The position numbers and the translations under genes are program-made. A stretch of DNA of 64,000 bases from Prolixibacteraceae bacterium (GTDB lineage: Bacteria; Bacteroidota; Bacteroidia; Bacteroidales; Prolixibacteraceae): assembly GCA_003506435.1 (NCBI GenBank), contig DOAQ01000030.1, positions 1 to 64,000 of the forward strand, given 5' to 3'. The notes beneath the pieces were generated by a model. That model was not told where the DNA came from. It did no database searches and saw only the letters and a list, made by a program, of their open reading frames with translations. The stretch's first letter is position 1. The number at the start of each line of letters is the position of its first letter. This document shows positions 45,008 through 54,883 of the stretch, piece after piece.

Positions 45008-47578
45008 ATGAACCATTCTATTTATAAAATAGTATTCTTTTTCTTTGTCTTTTCGGTTTTCGTCTCCTGTCAGGAGCCCATTGCAAATAAGCCATTGAAT
45101 CAGGAACAAAGAGATTTTAATGGAGTTTACACGGGCGATTATCTCAGCCGTCTTGCGTTTCCGATTGGAGGAATTGGCTCCGGTATGATATGTCTGGAAG
45201 GGAACGGGGCAATATCTCATGTTTCAGTCCGGAATAAGCCTGATATTTTTAACGAACCGTTTTTAATGGCTGCAATTTCTGTAAAAGGGATTGAAAATGG
45301 GGCAAAGGTTCTTGAAGGTCCGGTTCCTAACTGGAAAGTTTTTGGTAATCCGAATACGGGCAATGGTGCGGGATCAAGCTCGTATGGTTTTCCCCGTTTC
45401 GAAAAAGCAAGTTTTGAAACGAAGTTCCCCTTCGGAATTGTGAAACTTGAAGATAAAGACATTCCGATGGATGTGAGCGTGACCGGATGGAACCCTTTCA
45501 TCCCTTCGGATGCCGATAATTCGAGTTTGCCGGTTGGCGGGCTGGAGTATACATTCAAAAATACAGGGAACAAGGCGCTGGAAGCTGCATTTTCCTATCA
45601 TGCCGAAAATATCATGAGAGTTCACGAATCAGCAAAAGGCAATTCGGTTGCAGGAATAAACAACGGGTTTCTTCTGAAACAAAGCTGTTTTCCCGACAAA
45701 CCGCATTACAAAGGCGATTTCGCAATTTTTGCTGACGATAACAATGCGGTAGTTGATCTGTGTTGGTTTCGTGGCGGGTGGTTCGATGGAAGATCGATGC
45801 TTTGGAAAGATATTCAGGATTTTACTTTTCAGAATGATACGGTGACTATGAATTCACGGGGCGCTTCGCTATACGTGCCGTTCTCACTTCAACCGGGCGA
45901 AGAAAAAACCATCCGCCTGATGATGGCCTGGTATGTGCCTCATTCCAATATGCGGGTAGGTTTGCCTCCGGTTAAAAATTCATCTCCGGAAACATGTAAG
46001 CCTGGTTCGGGTTGTTGTCCCGACTTGAGCGATATATATTACGAACCCTGGTATTCCGCACGTTTTAAAGACATCAAAGAGGTCGTCAGTTACTGGTCGA
46101 TGAATTATAATGATCTGAGACAAAAAAGTGACCTTTTTGCGCAGACTTTTTACAATAACAGTTATCCTGAGGAAGTTACCGAGGCGGTTGCCGCCAATCT
46201 TACCATATTGAAATCCCCTACAGTTCTTCGCTTGAAAGACGGAAGAATCTGGGCATGGGAAGGTTGTGCCGATAATTCCGGCTGTTGTTCGGGTTCCTGT
46301 ACGCATGTGTGGAATTATGCACAGGCACTGTCGCATTTGTTTCCTGCGCTGGAAAGGTCGTTGAGAGAAACAGAATTTGTAGATAATCAAAACGAACAGG
46401 GACATCAAACATTCCGGTCTACGTTGCCCGTGAAGTCCCCTGCGCACGGATTTCATGCCGCTGCCGACGGACAGTTGGGGGGGATCATGAAAATGTATCG
46501 TGAATGGCGAATCTCCGGCGACACCGAGTGGATGAAATCGTTTTATCCGAAAGTGAAACAAAGCATTGATTACTGTATCCTCACATGGGATCCCAAACGA
46601 ATCGGGGCATTGGAAGAACCACACCACAATACGTATGATATTGAGTTTTGGGGACCTGACGGAATGTGCACGAGTTTTTATCTGGGAGCGTTGAATGCCA
46701 TTGTTGAAATGGGAAAAGCGGTTGGCGATGATGTTTCCGGATACAGTGGATTACTGGAGAAAGGAAAGCGATTGATGGAAACGGAATTGTATGACGGAGA
46801 ATATTTCATTCAGAAAATAAAATGGCAGGGATTGCAAGCGAAAGACCCGGTGGCCGGAGCTTCTGTTGGAATTAACATGAACTATTCCGACGAGGCAAGA
46901 CAACTTCTGGAAAAAGAAGGCCCAAAATATCAGTATGGTACCGGTTGTCTTTCGGATGGTGTCCTCGGAGTATGGATTAGCGAAATGTGCGGACTAAAAG
47001 GTATTCTGGATGCAGACAAAGTAAAAAGCCATTTGCTGGCGGTGCATAAATACAACCTGAAAACCGATCTTTCAGATCATGTAAACCCGCAAAGGCCGTC
47101 GTATGCCATTGGGAAAGAAGGAGGTTTATTACTTTGTTCCTGGCCAAAAGGCGGAGCGCTTTCGCTTCCGTTTGTATACAGCAACGAGGTTTGGACAGGC
47201 ATTGAATACCAGGTTGCATCGCACCTGATGGTGGTGGGCGAAGTTGAAAAAGGGCTGGAAATTGTCCGCGAAGTAAGAAACCGTTATGATGGCCGCATCC
47301 GGAACCCGTTTAACGAGTACGAATGCGGGCATTGGTATGCACGGGCCATGTCGAGCTACGGACTAATCGAAGGACTAACCGGAATTCGCTACGATGCAGT
47401 TGACAAAACGCTTTTCATCGACTCGAAAATTGGAAACAGTTTTACCAGTTTTCTGGCTGTCGACGGAGGATGGGGACAAGCAGGTCTTAAAGATGGGAAA
47501 CCTTTTGTTGATGTGAAATTCGGCAACATTGATGTAAAAAAGGTTTTTGTTTCAGGAAAAGAAACCGAATTGGAATAA
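45008..47578 (+). CDS. GH116 beta-glycosidase (GBA2/DUF608 family) lipoprotein
   Basis: From the ATG at 45008 the protein has 856 residues with a lipoprotein signal ending VFVSC. The N-terminal GBA2_N beta-sandwich (about 45-330; RLAFPIGGIGSGMICLEGNG) is followed by the DUF608 (alpha/alpha)6 catalytic domain (about 390-850). The motif WAWEGC gives Glu418 as the likely nucleophile, and HHNTYDIEFWG gives Asp544 as the likely acid/base; the spacing of 126 is close to that I recall for the Sulfolobus GH116 enzyme. Family members cleave beta-glucosides, xylosides or GlcNAc. A longer frame open from 44837 overlaps the permease gene and lacks a signal, so it is rejected. Confidence 0.93.
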   Translation: MNHSIYKIVFFFFVFSVFVSCQEPIANKPLNQEQRDFNGVYTGDYLSRLAFPIGGIGSGMICLEGNGAISHVSVRNKPDIFNEPFLMAAISVKGIENGAKVLEGPVPNWKVFGNPNTGNGAGSSSYGFPRFEKASFETKFPFGIVKLEDKDIPMDVSVTGWNPFIPSDADNSSLPVGGLEYTFKNTGNKALEAAFSYHAENIMRVHESAKGNSVAGINNGFLLKQSCFPDKPHYKGDFAIFADDNNAVVDLCWFRGGWFDGRSMLWKDIQDFTFQNDTVTMNSRGASLYVPFSLQPGEEKTIRLMMAWYVPHSNMRVGLPPVKNSSPETCKPGSGCCPDLSDIYYEPWYSARFKDIKEVVSYWSMNYNDLRQKSDLFAQTFYNNSYPEEVTEAVAANLTILKSPTVLRLKDGRIWAWEGCADNSGCCSGSCTHVWNYAQALSHLFPALERSLRETEFVDNQNEQGHQTFRSTLPVKSPAHGFHAAADGQLGGIMKMYREWRISGDTEWMKSFYPKVKQSIDYCILTWDPKRIGALEEPHHNTYDIEFWGPDGMCTSFYLGALNAIVEMGKAVGDDVSGYSGLLEKGKRLMETELYDGEYFIQKIKWQGLQAKDPVAGASVGINMNYSDEARQLLEKEGPKYQYGTGCLSDGVLGVWISEMCGLKGILDADKVKSHLLAVHKYNLKTDLSDHVNPQRPSYAIGKEGGLLLCSWPKGGALSLPFVYSNEVWTGIEYQVASHLMVVGEVEKGLEIVREVRNRYDGRIRNPFNEYECGHWYARAMSSYGLIEGLTGIRYDAVDKTLFIDSKIGNSFTSFLAVDGGWGQAGLKDGKPFVDVKFGNIDVKKVFVSGKETELE

Positions 47579-47600
47579 CAGGATGTCAATATTTATTCAG

Positions 47601-47645
47601 AAAACGGAAGTTCCCGGAAGAGAAGGAACTTCCGTTTTTTTCTGA
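47601..47645 (+). terminator. Strong terminator of the LacI-GH116 operon
   Basis: A perfect 14-bp stem (AAAACGGAAGTTCC at 47601-47614 with 47625-47638, 10-nt loop) is followed by a T-run into TTTTTCTG. It is 22 bases beyond the GH116 stop. Confidence 0.9.
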
Positions 47646-47852
47646 AAAAAGGGGGAAAAATTATTCTCCTTGTTTTTATGAGAAGCTTAATGGGGGTACC
47701 AATTAAACAATCCAGCAATCCAACCATCCTCCCGCATCGTTTTATCATCAACCATCCGGCAATCTGCGAATTATTCTTTACTCTTCATCATTTTTCTTAA
47801 GTTTGTGAAGTCATTACTTTCTTGAGTTTTAGAAATAACGTAATGGGATAAT

Positions 47853-47860
47853 CATATTTG
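47853..47860 (+). promoter_or_regulatory. Weak -7 box for sigma factor 3 (CATATTTG)
   Basis: CATATTTG differs from TAnnTTTG at one position and is about 50 bases before the sigma start. A TTTT run about 20 bases upstream could serve as a poor -33. Confidence 0.3.
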
Positions 47861-47912
47861 CGCAAAAACTGTCATTCAAAACAATAATAAATAGTCAATC
47901 ATCAATCACTTA

Positions 47913-48494
47913 ATGATTTCTGAATTCAATAAAGAAGAGGTTCTGTCTGAACTTGCAAATGATAATAAGATAGCGCTTGAAAAGGTGTTTAATCAGTATT
48001 ATCCTCGGCTTTATAATTTTTCAAAATCATTTTTAAAACTCGAAGAGGGTATTGACGATATCCTTCAGGAGGTTTTTATAAAAATCTGGCAAAACAGAAA
48101 AAGTATTAAAAACTTCGAAACCTTTAATTCATACGTATTTACAATAACCCGGAACCTTTTGCTGAATGAATTGAGAAGCCGTTTAAACAATCAAAAGATA
48201 AGGGACAATATATTGAAAGCCTCGTTGGCCGAAGAATATTTACCTTTCGAAGAACTTGATTATTTGGAACTAAAAAGCAAAATAGAAGCAGTTATAGAAG
48301 AACTACCCTCCAAGCAAAAGGAAATATTCAAATTGAGCCGGATCGAAGGCTTATCGCACAAGGAAATTGCCGAGAAACTGAATATTTCAACAAAAACTGT
48401 TGAATATCATATTTCGCAATCAATCAGTATTTTAAAAGCTAAATTGGAATCGTTTGGCTTGATTTCTGTACTTTATTTGTACCTTTTTTTATAA
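47913..48494 (+). CDS. ECF RNA polymerase sigma factor, locus 3
   Basis: A 193-residue ECF sigma-70 factor: region 2 (GIDDILQEVFIKIWQNRK, about 49-66) and region 4 (LSHKEIAEKLNISTKTVEYH, about 147-166). It is the first gene of the third Sus locus, with fecR 64 bases downstream. It is closer in type to sigma factor 2 (DVFVKIWNKR against EVFIKIWQNR) than to sigma factor 1. It should transcribe susC 3 when its FecR releases it. Confidence 0.95.
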   Translation: MISEFNKEEVLSELANDNKIALEKVFNQYYPRLYNFSKSFLKLEEGIDDILQEVFIKIWQNRKSIKNFETFNSYVFTITRNLLLNELRSRLNNQKIRDNILKASLAEEYLPFEELDYLELKSKIEAVIEELPSKQKEIFKLSRIEGLSHKEIAEKLNISTKTVEYHISQSISILKAKLESFGLISVLYLYLFL

Positions 48495-48558
48495 TTTTTT
48501 TGAATTATCTTTAGGGATAGGCCTTTTTGCTGTGTATAAATATCAAAGTAAACACAGA

Positions 48559-49548
48559 ATGAAGAGTACATTCAGAAAATATTTCCAGTCGGTTATCTCT
48601 CCTGACGAGTTTGAAAAGTTTTGCGCTTTTATCAGGCAGGAGAAAAATACGGAGAATATTCTCAATCTGATGGAAACAGAATGGAATAAACAGCCTGACA
48701 ATCAGGATACTGTTTCTTCCAATCCGTTATTGTATCAAAAAATTCAGCTTGCAATTCTTCAGGATGAAAATACAGTTGCAGTGAAAAGACTGAAATTGTA
48801 TGCCTTTGCAACACGGGTAGCTGCTGTTTTGGCAATCGGTCTGCTTTTCACGGGCGTTTGGTTTTTTACGCAACAAAATTCATTCTCAGATAGTGGCTTC
48901 TTGCAAACGGTAAGTATTCCTCTTGGGGCTCAAACCCAGCTTCAGTTGCCCGATGGTTCTTCTGTCTGGCTAAATTCAGGTTCAACGTTGACCTATTCCG
49001 ATGATTTTTCAAAGAAACGTCAGGTCGAATTGAAAGGGGAAGCATTTTTTGATATTGTGAAAAGTAAAGCTCCGTTCAAGGTAAATACATCATCGGGAGT
49101 GGTCGAAGTTTTGGGTACTGCTTTTAACGTTCAGGCATACAATGATGATGAATTCTCCGTAACACTCGAACGGGGGATCGTTAATGTAACGGATAACGGT
49201 CAAAAGCAAAGGTTAATGTTAAACCCCGGCGAACAGGTCTGTCTGGAGCAAGATAAGCTGGTAAAAAATACGGTGAATACCGAATTATTTACCTCATGGA
49301 AAGACGGTAAACTGATATTCTCACGGGAGCCCTTCCCTGCAATGATTAAACGACTGGAGCGCTGGTTCAATATTGAGATTGAACATCCCGGTTATGATTT
49401 TGGCAGCCTGTGGTTTTCTGGCACTGTTGAAGGTGAAACACTGACCGAAGTAATGGATATGATTTGCAAAGCGGCACCGGTAGTTTATTCCTATAACTCA
49501 AAAGACCGGAAAGTAAAGATAGAAGTAAAAGAAGAACGAACTAAATAA
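48559..49548 (+). CDS. FecR-type anti-sigma factor, locus 3
   Basis: From the ATG at 48559 the protein has 329 residues: cytoplasmic part (about 1-82), a transmembrane helix (about 86-104, VAAVLAIGLLFTGVWFF), FecR domain (about 115-215; SIPLGAQTQLQLPDGSSVWL) and DUF4974 domain (about 250-325). A GTG at 48532 would add nine residues. It is positioned between its sigma factor and susC 3, as in the other two loci, and should read the state of the SusC STN domain. Confidence 0.94.
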   Translation: MKSTFRKYFQSVISPDEFEKFCAFIRQEKNTENILNLMETEWNKQPDNQDTVSSNPLLYQKIQLAILQDENTVAVKRLKLYAFATRVAAVLAIGLLFTGVWFFTQQNSFSDSGFLQTVSIPLGAQTQLQLPDGSSVWLNSGSTLTYSDDFSKKRQVELKGEAFFDIVKSKAPFKVNTSSGVVEVLGTAFNVQAYNDDEFSVTLERGIVNVTDNGQKQRLMLNPGEQVCLEQDKLVKNTVNTELFTSWKDGKLIFSREPFPAMIKRLERWFNIEIEHPGYDFGSLWFSGTVEGETLTEVMDMICKAAPVVYSYNSKDRKVKIEVKEERTK

Positions 49549-49583
49549 TCAGAACTATGAAATCAACTGCATAAAAATAAAAG

Positions 49584-49608
49584 AAGCAGGAATTGGCCCT
49601 TCCTGCTT
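49584..49608 (+). promoter_or_regulatory. susC leader stem-loop, locus 3
   Basis: A perfect 9-bp stem (AAGCAGGAA at 49584-49592 with TTCCTGCTT at 49600-49608, 7-nt loop) lies in the fecR-susC gap after an A-rich run and is followed by only TCTT. Position and layout match the leader hairpins of loci 1 and 2. It could also act as a weak attenuator. Confidence 0.6.
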
Positions 49609-49658
49609 TCTTAACTATCGATTAATTAACGAGTACATTAACCAATCATTACAAAATT

Positions 49659-52600
49659 ATGAAAAAAAAACGAGGTTCCAGTGACCCTTGGTCATCTCTT
49701 AACCAAACTTTATTGAAAATGAAATTAACAGTCTTCATTTTGTTGCTCTCCATCATGGGAGCTTTGGCCTCAAAAAGTTATTCTCAGACGAATAAACTGA
49801 CAATGAATGTAAAAGATGTCAGGGTTGAGGATTTCTTAAAAATGATCGAGGACCAGAGTTTATACCGTTTCTTTTACAGCGGTGAAATAAACGTTGATCA
49901 AAAAATGTCAGGCGATTTTACCAATGCTACAATCGATGAGATACTTGATAAAGCATTGGAAAGCAAAGGTATTAAATATGAAATAACTGGTCGCCAGGTG
50001 ATTTTATCTTCCGCTGTCAGCCCTTTGGTAGCAAATCAGTCAAAAACCGTTACGGGGAAGGTGACCGATTCATCGGGGCAGCCGCTCCCCGGAGTTACAG
50101 TGGTGGTAAAAGGAACAACTCAGGGGATTATTACCGATGCTGATGGAAAGTATTCTTTACCAAATGTCCCGGCAGATGCCACGCTGATGTTTTCTTTTGT
50201 AGGCATGAAAAGCCAGGAAGTTTCAGTTAGCGGGAAAGTAACAGTAAATGTAAAGTTGGTAGAAGATGCCATTGGTATTGAGGAAGTAGTTGCCATTGGA
50301 TATGGAACAATGAAAAAGGGAAATCTTACAGGAGCAATTGCATCTGTTAAATCAGAAGATCTTGTAAAATCACCAGTCGCGAGTACTTCAAATGCACTTG
50401 CCGGACGTTTGCCTGGTTTAATTTCATTACAGTCAGGAGGACAACCAGGGAATGATGCCGCTTCATTAAGTATTCGTGGTTTTGGGAATGCACTTGTTCT
50501 AGTAGATGGGGTAGAAGGCAGTTTTAATAATCTGGATGCCAATCAAATTGAATCGATCTCAATTTTGAAAGATGGATCTGCTGCAATTTATGGGTCACGT
50601 GCAGGTAATGGTGTTATTCTGGTAACAACAAAACGTGGAGATAATCAGAAACCAACAATTACATACAAATCTTCATATACACTTCAAGGTATAACAAATA
50701 TGCCCAAACCTTGCAGCTCAGGTCAATCCACAGAATTGATAAGAGAGTCATGGGTTAATGCCGGTTCTGTCGGGATTGAACCCTATACCGTTGAGGAAAT
50801 CCAGAAATACTATGAAGCTACAGATCCTCAGTATCCTAATACCGATTGGTATAATTATTTGATTAGAGACTGGGCTCCCCAGCATCAACATAATTTATCT
50901 GTAAGAGGAGGATCGGATAGGGTAAGGTATTATGGATTTTTGGGATATATGAATCAGGAGACTATCTGGAAAAAAAGTGGTGGAGATTACACACGGTATA
51001 ATCTCCAATCAAACCTTGATGCCAAGATATTAGATAATTTGTCATTACAGTTAGATATTTCATCAACAATCGAAGCTCAGAAATTTCCCTGGAGGCCAAT
51101 GGATATTGGAATTGTATGGTCTGATTTCTGGGCAACCAGACCAATGTTCCCAGCCACACTCCCTGATCCAACAAAGATTTCTTATGCTGAGGGAGGAGGT
51201 ACTGGTGGTGCTCATATCACAACGAATAGGGATATTTCTGGTTATAATGATACCGATAATCAGAATATTAAGGGGTCAATTGCATTAAACTATCACTTTA
51301 AATCCATTAAAGGGTTATCTGCCAAAGCATTTGCTAATTATAACAAGAGCTACATAAATAATAAGACATTTATGAAGCCTGTTAATTTTTATAAATATGA
51401 TTATGCAAGCGATATTTATACCCTGGGTGGTTCTTTGGGAAATAATTCACTGTCCATGACCCGGAGTCTGAACAGGGTTGTTACTGGACAGTTTTCGTTA
51501 AATTATGACAATACATTTGGAGATCATCATCTTTCAGGATTAGTTCTTTACGAATTAATAGACTATTATGATGATTGGCTTTCTGCACAAAGAAAAAATT
51601 TCCTGACTTCATCCATTGATCAAATGTTTGGCGGTAGTACAACCGACATGTCAAACGATGGTTCTGCCAATGAAATGGGCAGGGAAAGTATAATTGGAAG
51701 GTTTAACTATTCATACAAGAATAAATATTTAGTTGAAGCAACTTTTAGGGCTGATGCTTCTGCAAAATTTTCTTCAAATGATAAATGGGGCTATTTCCCC
51801 GGATTATCGCTAGGATGGAGGATATCAGAAGAGAATTTCATGAAACATTTCAGCTTCCTTGACGATTTAAAACTAAGGACAAGTTACGGGAGCTCTGGAA
51901 ATGACAATGTTGTGAATTTTCAATATTTAACCGGGTATAACTTGGGAACAATTACAACAGGAGGTACCTACCTGTTTGGGACCACAACTGCACAAGGTTT
52001 AGTTTCAAAAGGTCTGGCAAACCCATATTTGACATGGGAAAAGATTGACATTTATGATGTTGGTATGGATTTCTCATTATGGAATAAACGATTGTATGGA
52101 GAAATGGATGTGTTTTATCGTCAGAGAACAGGCATTCCTGCGACAAGAATAACAACCTTACCATCTACTTTCGGAGCAACCCTTCCTGCGGAGAATATCA
52201 ATAGTATTGATAACCGCGGTTTTGAATTGCAAATTGGAACAACCGGAGAAAGCAGAGGATTAAAATGGGATATTAGTGGTAATATTTCCTGGTCAAGGGC
52301 TAAATGGATTCATTACGAAGAACCGGTTTACTCGGATCCGGACCAGGCAAGAATTTATACACTTTCAGGTTTATGGACCGATAAACAGTATGGATATGTT
52401 TCTGACGGACTATTTACAAGTCAGGACGAAATTGATAATCTGGGCTATGATCAGGATAACAAAGGGAATGTAAGTTTGCGACCTGGTGATATAAAATACA
52501 AGGATATAAATGATGATAAAATTGTTAACTGGAAAGACCAGGTAATAATAGGTAAAGGGACAACTCCACATTGGATGGTAGGTTTCAATACTGATCTTCA

Positions 52601-53030
52601 ATACAAAAATTTTGACTTTTCAGCGCTTTTCCAAGGAGCCATGGGCTTTTATAATTACGTAACATTAAAGCAGTCAGCCGTCCCTACGGAGAATTATTAT
52701 GAGCTTAGATGGACAGAATCAAATAATGATGCGGATGCTTTTATCCCAAGGCTGGGAGGGGCAGCTTCAAGTTCATGGACTTCTGATCACTACTATAAAA
52801 AAGCTGGATATTTAAGACTAAAAACAATCTCAATAGGATATAATATTTCTAAAAGGTGGTTGGCTAAATTTAATATTAAAGAGGCGAGAATTTATACTGC
52901 CGGCATTAACGTATTGACGTTTAGTAAACTTGGCAAATATGGCATTGATCCTGAATCTCCATCCGGACAAGCCGGGTATTACTATCCACAACAAAAGACC
53001 ATCACTTTAGGTATTAATCTGTCGTTATGA
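49659..53030 (+). CDS. SusC/RagA TonB-dependent receptor with STN domain, locus 3
   Basis: A 1123-residue outer-membrane transporter: extended signal region (about 1-43), STN domain (about 46-115), carboxypeptidase-like domain (about 131-205; TVTGKVTDSSGQPLPGVTVV), plug (with SIRGFGNALVLVDGVEG) and barrel ending LGINLSL. It differs clearly from SusC 1 and 2 (for example VVAIGYGTMKKGNLTG in the TonB-box region in place of VVAFGKQKKES), so locus 3 is not part of the tandem duplication. Its coding sequence looks more AT-rich than the operon to its left. Confidence 0.96.
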   Translation: MKKKRGSSDPWSSLNQTLLKMKLTVFILLLSIMGALASKSYSQTNKLTMNVKDVRVEDFLKMIEDQSLYRFFYSGEINVDQKMSGDFTNATIDEILDKALESKGIKYEITGRQVILSSAVSPLVANQSKTVTGKVTDSSGQPLPGVTVVVKGTTQGIITDADGKYSLPNVPADATLMFSFVGMKSQEVSVSGKVTVNVKLVEDAIGIEEVVAIGYGTMKKGNLTGAIASVKSEDLVKSPVASTSNALAGRLPGLISLQSGGQPGNDAASLSIRGFGNALVLVDGVEGSFNNLDANQIESISILKDGSAAIYGSRAGNGVILVTTKRGDNQKPTITYKSSYTLQGITNMPKPCSSGQSTELIRESWVNAGSVGIEPYTVEEIQKYYEATDPQYPNTDWYNYLIRDWAPQHQHNLSVRGGSDRVRYYGFLGYMNQETIWKKSGGDYTRYNLQSNLDAKILDNLSLQLDISSTIEAQKFPWRPMDIGIVWSDFWATRPMFPATLPDPTKISYAEGGGTGGAHITTNRDISGYNDTDNQNIKGSIALNYHFKSIKGLSAKAFANYNKSYINNKTFMKPVNFYKYDYASDIYTLGGSLGNNSLSMTRSLNRVVTGQFSLNYDNTFGDHHLSGLVLYELIDYYDDWLSAQRKNFLTSSIDQMFGGSTTDMSNDGSANEMGRESIIGRFNYSYKNKYLVEATFRADASAKFSSNDKWGYFPGLSLGWRISEENFMKHFSFLDDLKLRTSYGSSGNDNVVNFQYLTGYNLGTITTGGTYLFGTTTAQGLVSKGLANPYLTWEKIDIYDVGMDFSLWNKRLYGEMDVFYRQRTGIPATRITTLPSTFGATLPAENINSIDNRGFELQIGTTGESRGLKWDISGNISWSRAKWIHYEEPVYSDPDQARIYTLSGLWTDKQYGYVSDGLFTSQDEIDNLGYDQDNKGNVSLRPGDIKYKDINDDKIVNWKDQVIIGKGTTPHWMVGFNTDLQYKNFDFSALFQGAMGFYNYVTLKQSAVPTENYYELRWTESNNDADAFIPRLGGAASSSWTSDHYYKKAGYLRLKTISIGYNISKRWLAKFNIKEARIYTAGINVLTFSKLGKYGIDPESPSGQAGYYYPQQKTITLGINLSL

Positions 53031-53056
53031 AGTATGTATTTGAAAAATAATGAGTT

Positions 53057-54832
53057 ATGAAAAAAATAATTTATATCTTAATCGTCAGTACTCTGATGAT
53101 AGTGTCGTGTGACGAGGTATTGGATAAAGAGCCATTAGGAATTATTTCTGACGCTACAGTCTGGAACGACCAAGTATTAATAGATGCATTTTTAACTCAA
53201 TGTTATATTGAAATGTACGTCTTTGACAATGAGAATCCCTCCAAAATGGATGGAAACGGGTTATGGCAAGGAATGTACATGATAAATAGCATAAGTGATG
53301 AAAGTAAGGCTTTTGCTACTTGGTCCGGAAATGCCTATAAATTTAAATTTGGAAATCTTCTAATCTCAGGAGGGTTACTTGAATGGTGGGAAACACCCTA
53401 TAAAACAATCCGAAGATTGAACGAATTTATTGAACGAATTGCTGATGCTCCTATTGAAGCTTCTTTTGCGAAACAAAGAGTGGCTGAGGCCCGTTTTTTA
53501 AGGGCTTTCAATTATTTTTCCATGGTAAAACGTTATGGTGGAGTTCCTTTGATTACTAAACTTCAAAATTTGAATGATCCGGAAGAGATTCTATTTCCTA
53601 AACGGGCGACAGAACAGGAAATTTATGATTTTATTATTTCCGAGATGGATGCAATCGTAATAGATCTTCCGGAGACATATTCATCTACCGATTATGGAAG
53701 ACCAACCAGGTACGCAGCTTTGGCTTTAAAATGCCGGGCAGCATTGTATGCGGGAAGTATTGCCCAATTTGGCCAGGTTCAATTAGACGGAGTGGTTGGA
53801 ATTAATAACTCGCTTACTAATTCGTATTATGAAAAATCTTTTGGCGCTGCACAAGAAATAATTAACAGCAATAAACATGCTCTTTATAACAAGGATGCAA
53901 ATAAAACCACCAATTTCAGGAATGTGTTCATGGTGGAAAGAAATTCAGAAGCCATTTTTGTCCGTCAACATGATAATGTTGCCAAAAATACCGGGGGCAA
54001 TGGATCTAACTATGATTTCTTTCAACAACCTTCTCCAAATGGGTGGGGAGATGGGAATGCTGATAATCCCTATCTGGAAATGGTGGAAGAATTCGAATAT
54101 GCCGATGGGAAACCAGGTACACTCAATAGGGCAGAAATACAAAAAGGATTATGGACTACACAAGAGCTATGGGCAAACAGGGATCCGCGTTTTTATGCAA
54201 CTATTTATACTCAGGATACTCCATGGAAAGGAACAGTAGTTGATCTCCATCAGGGGATTATAACCACAGAGGGAACCACTGTTAATACCGGTTCTTATAA
54301 CGGAATTCTGGCAAGAGGGCCTCAGGGAGGTAGGGCAGGTTTTGGAGTCCTTAAATATCTGGATGAATCGAAGAACAATAAAACTGATAACTTGAGTACA
54401 AAAACAGACTGGATTGTATTTCGTTATGCCGAAATTTTATTGAATTATGCTGAAGCGGCTTTTGAACTCGGCAAAACAAGCGATGCATTGAATGCAGTCA
54501 ATCAAATTCGGGAAAGAGCAGGAATTGCTTTATTGAGCAATATTGACAGAGAGAAAATCCACCACGAAAGAAAAGTTGAACTCGCTTTTGAAGGACATCG
54601 ATACTGGGATCTGCGCAGATGGAGAATTGCAACGACAGCATTAACCAGAGATTTTTCCGGCTTACGTTATGTCCTGGATTATAGGACAAAGAAATTTCAA
54701 TTAATTGTGATGCCTCAAATCGATGGTTCAGTAAATACTCCGGCATTTTACGAACGCAATTATTATTTCCCAATAACATTAGCAAGAACAGGGAATAATC
54801 CAAATCTGGTAGAAAATCCAGGATACGAATAA
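53057..54832 (+). CDS. SusD/RagB family lipoprotein, locus 3
   Basis: A 591-residue glycan-binding lipoprotein with signal ending MIVSC, then DEVLDKEPLG. SusD features: KQRVAEARFLRAFNYFSMVK, RYAEILLNYAEAAFELG, and the C-terminal KIHHERKVELAFEGHRYWDLRRW. It is encoded 26 bases after susC 3. It is shorter than the SusDs of loci 1 and 2 and unlike them in the N-terminus. A long stem-loop just after the stop codon separates it from the enzymes downstream. Confidence 0.96.
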   Translation: MKKIIYILIVSTLMIVSCDEVLDKEPLGIISDATVWNDQVLIDAFLTQCYIEMYVFDNENPSKMDGNGLWQGMYMINSISDESKAFATWSGNAYKFKFGNLLISGGLLEWWETPYKTIRRLNEFIERIADAPIEASFAKQRVAEARFLRAFNYFSMVKRYGGVPLITKLQNLNDPEEILFPKRATEQEIYDFIISEMDAIVIDLPETYSSTDYGRPTRYAALALKCRAALYAGSIAQFGQVQLDGVVGINNSLTNSYYEKSFGAAQEIINSNKHALYNKDANKTTNFRNVFMVERNSEAIFVRQHDNVAKNTGGNGSNYDFFQQPSPNGWGDGNADNPYLEMVEEFEYADGKPGTLNRAEIQKGLWTTQELWANRDPRFYATIYTQDTPWKGTVVDLHQGIITTEGTTVNTGSYNGILARGPQGGRAGFGVLKYLDESKNNKTDNLSTKTDWIVFRYAEILLNYAEAAFELGKTSDALNAVNQIRERAGIALLSNIDREKIHHERKVELAFEGHRYWDLRRWRIATTALTRDFSGLRYVLDYRTKKFQLIVMPQIDGSVNTPAFYERNYYFPITLARTGNNPNLVENPGYE

Positions 54833-54847
54833 TATATAAAATTAAGG

Positions 54848-54883
54848 AATATTGTACCACTGGACTTTCAGTGGTACAATATT
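54848..54883 (+). terminator. Hairpin after susD 3
   Basis: A perfect 15-bp stem (54848-54862 with 54869-54883, 6-nt loop) starts 16 bases after the susD stop. It lacks a proper T-run, so it may be a partial terminator or 3'-end stabiliser that makes susCD transcripts more abundant than the downstream enzymes. Confidence 0.7.

Larger units (their letters stand above)
47579..47912. other. Intergenic region between the GH116 gene and sigma factor 3
   Basis: The 334-base gap holds a strong terminator at its left end, a stretch with short repeated CAATCC/CCATCC units (about 47710-47770), and the promoter region of sigma factor 3 at its right end. I see no coding frame or structured RNA gene. Confidence 0.6.

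Noticed and set aside
47700..47775. Short CAATCC/CCATCC repeats as a possible CRISPR or regulatory array
   Set aside because: The units are only about 6-8 bases, irregular and without spacers; they look like low-complexity intergenic sequence.
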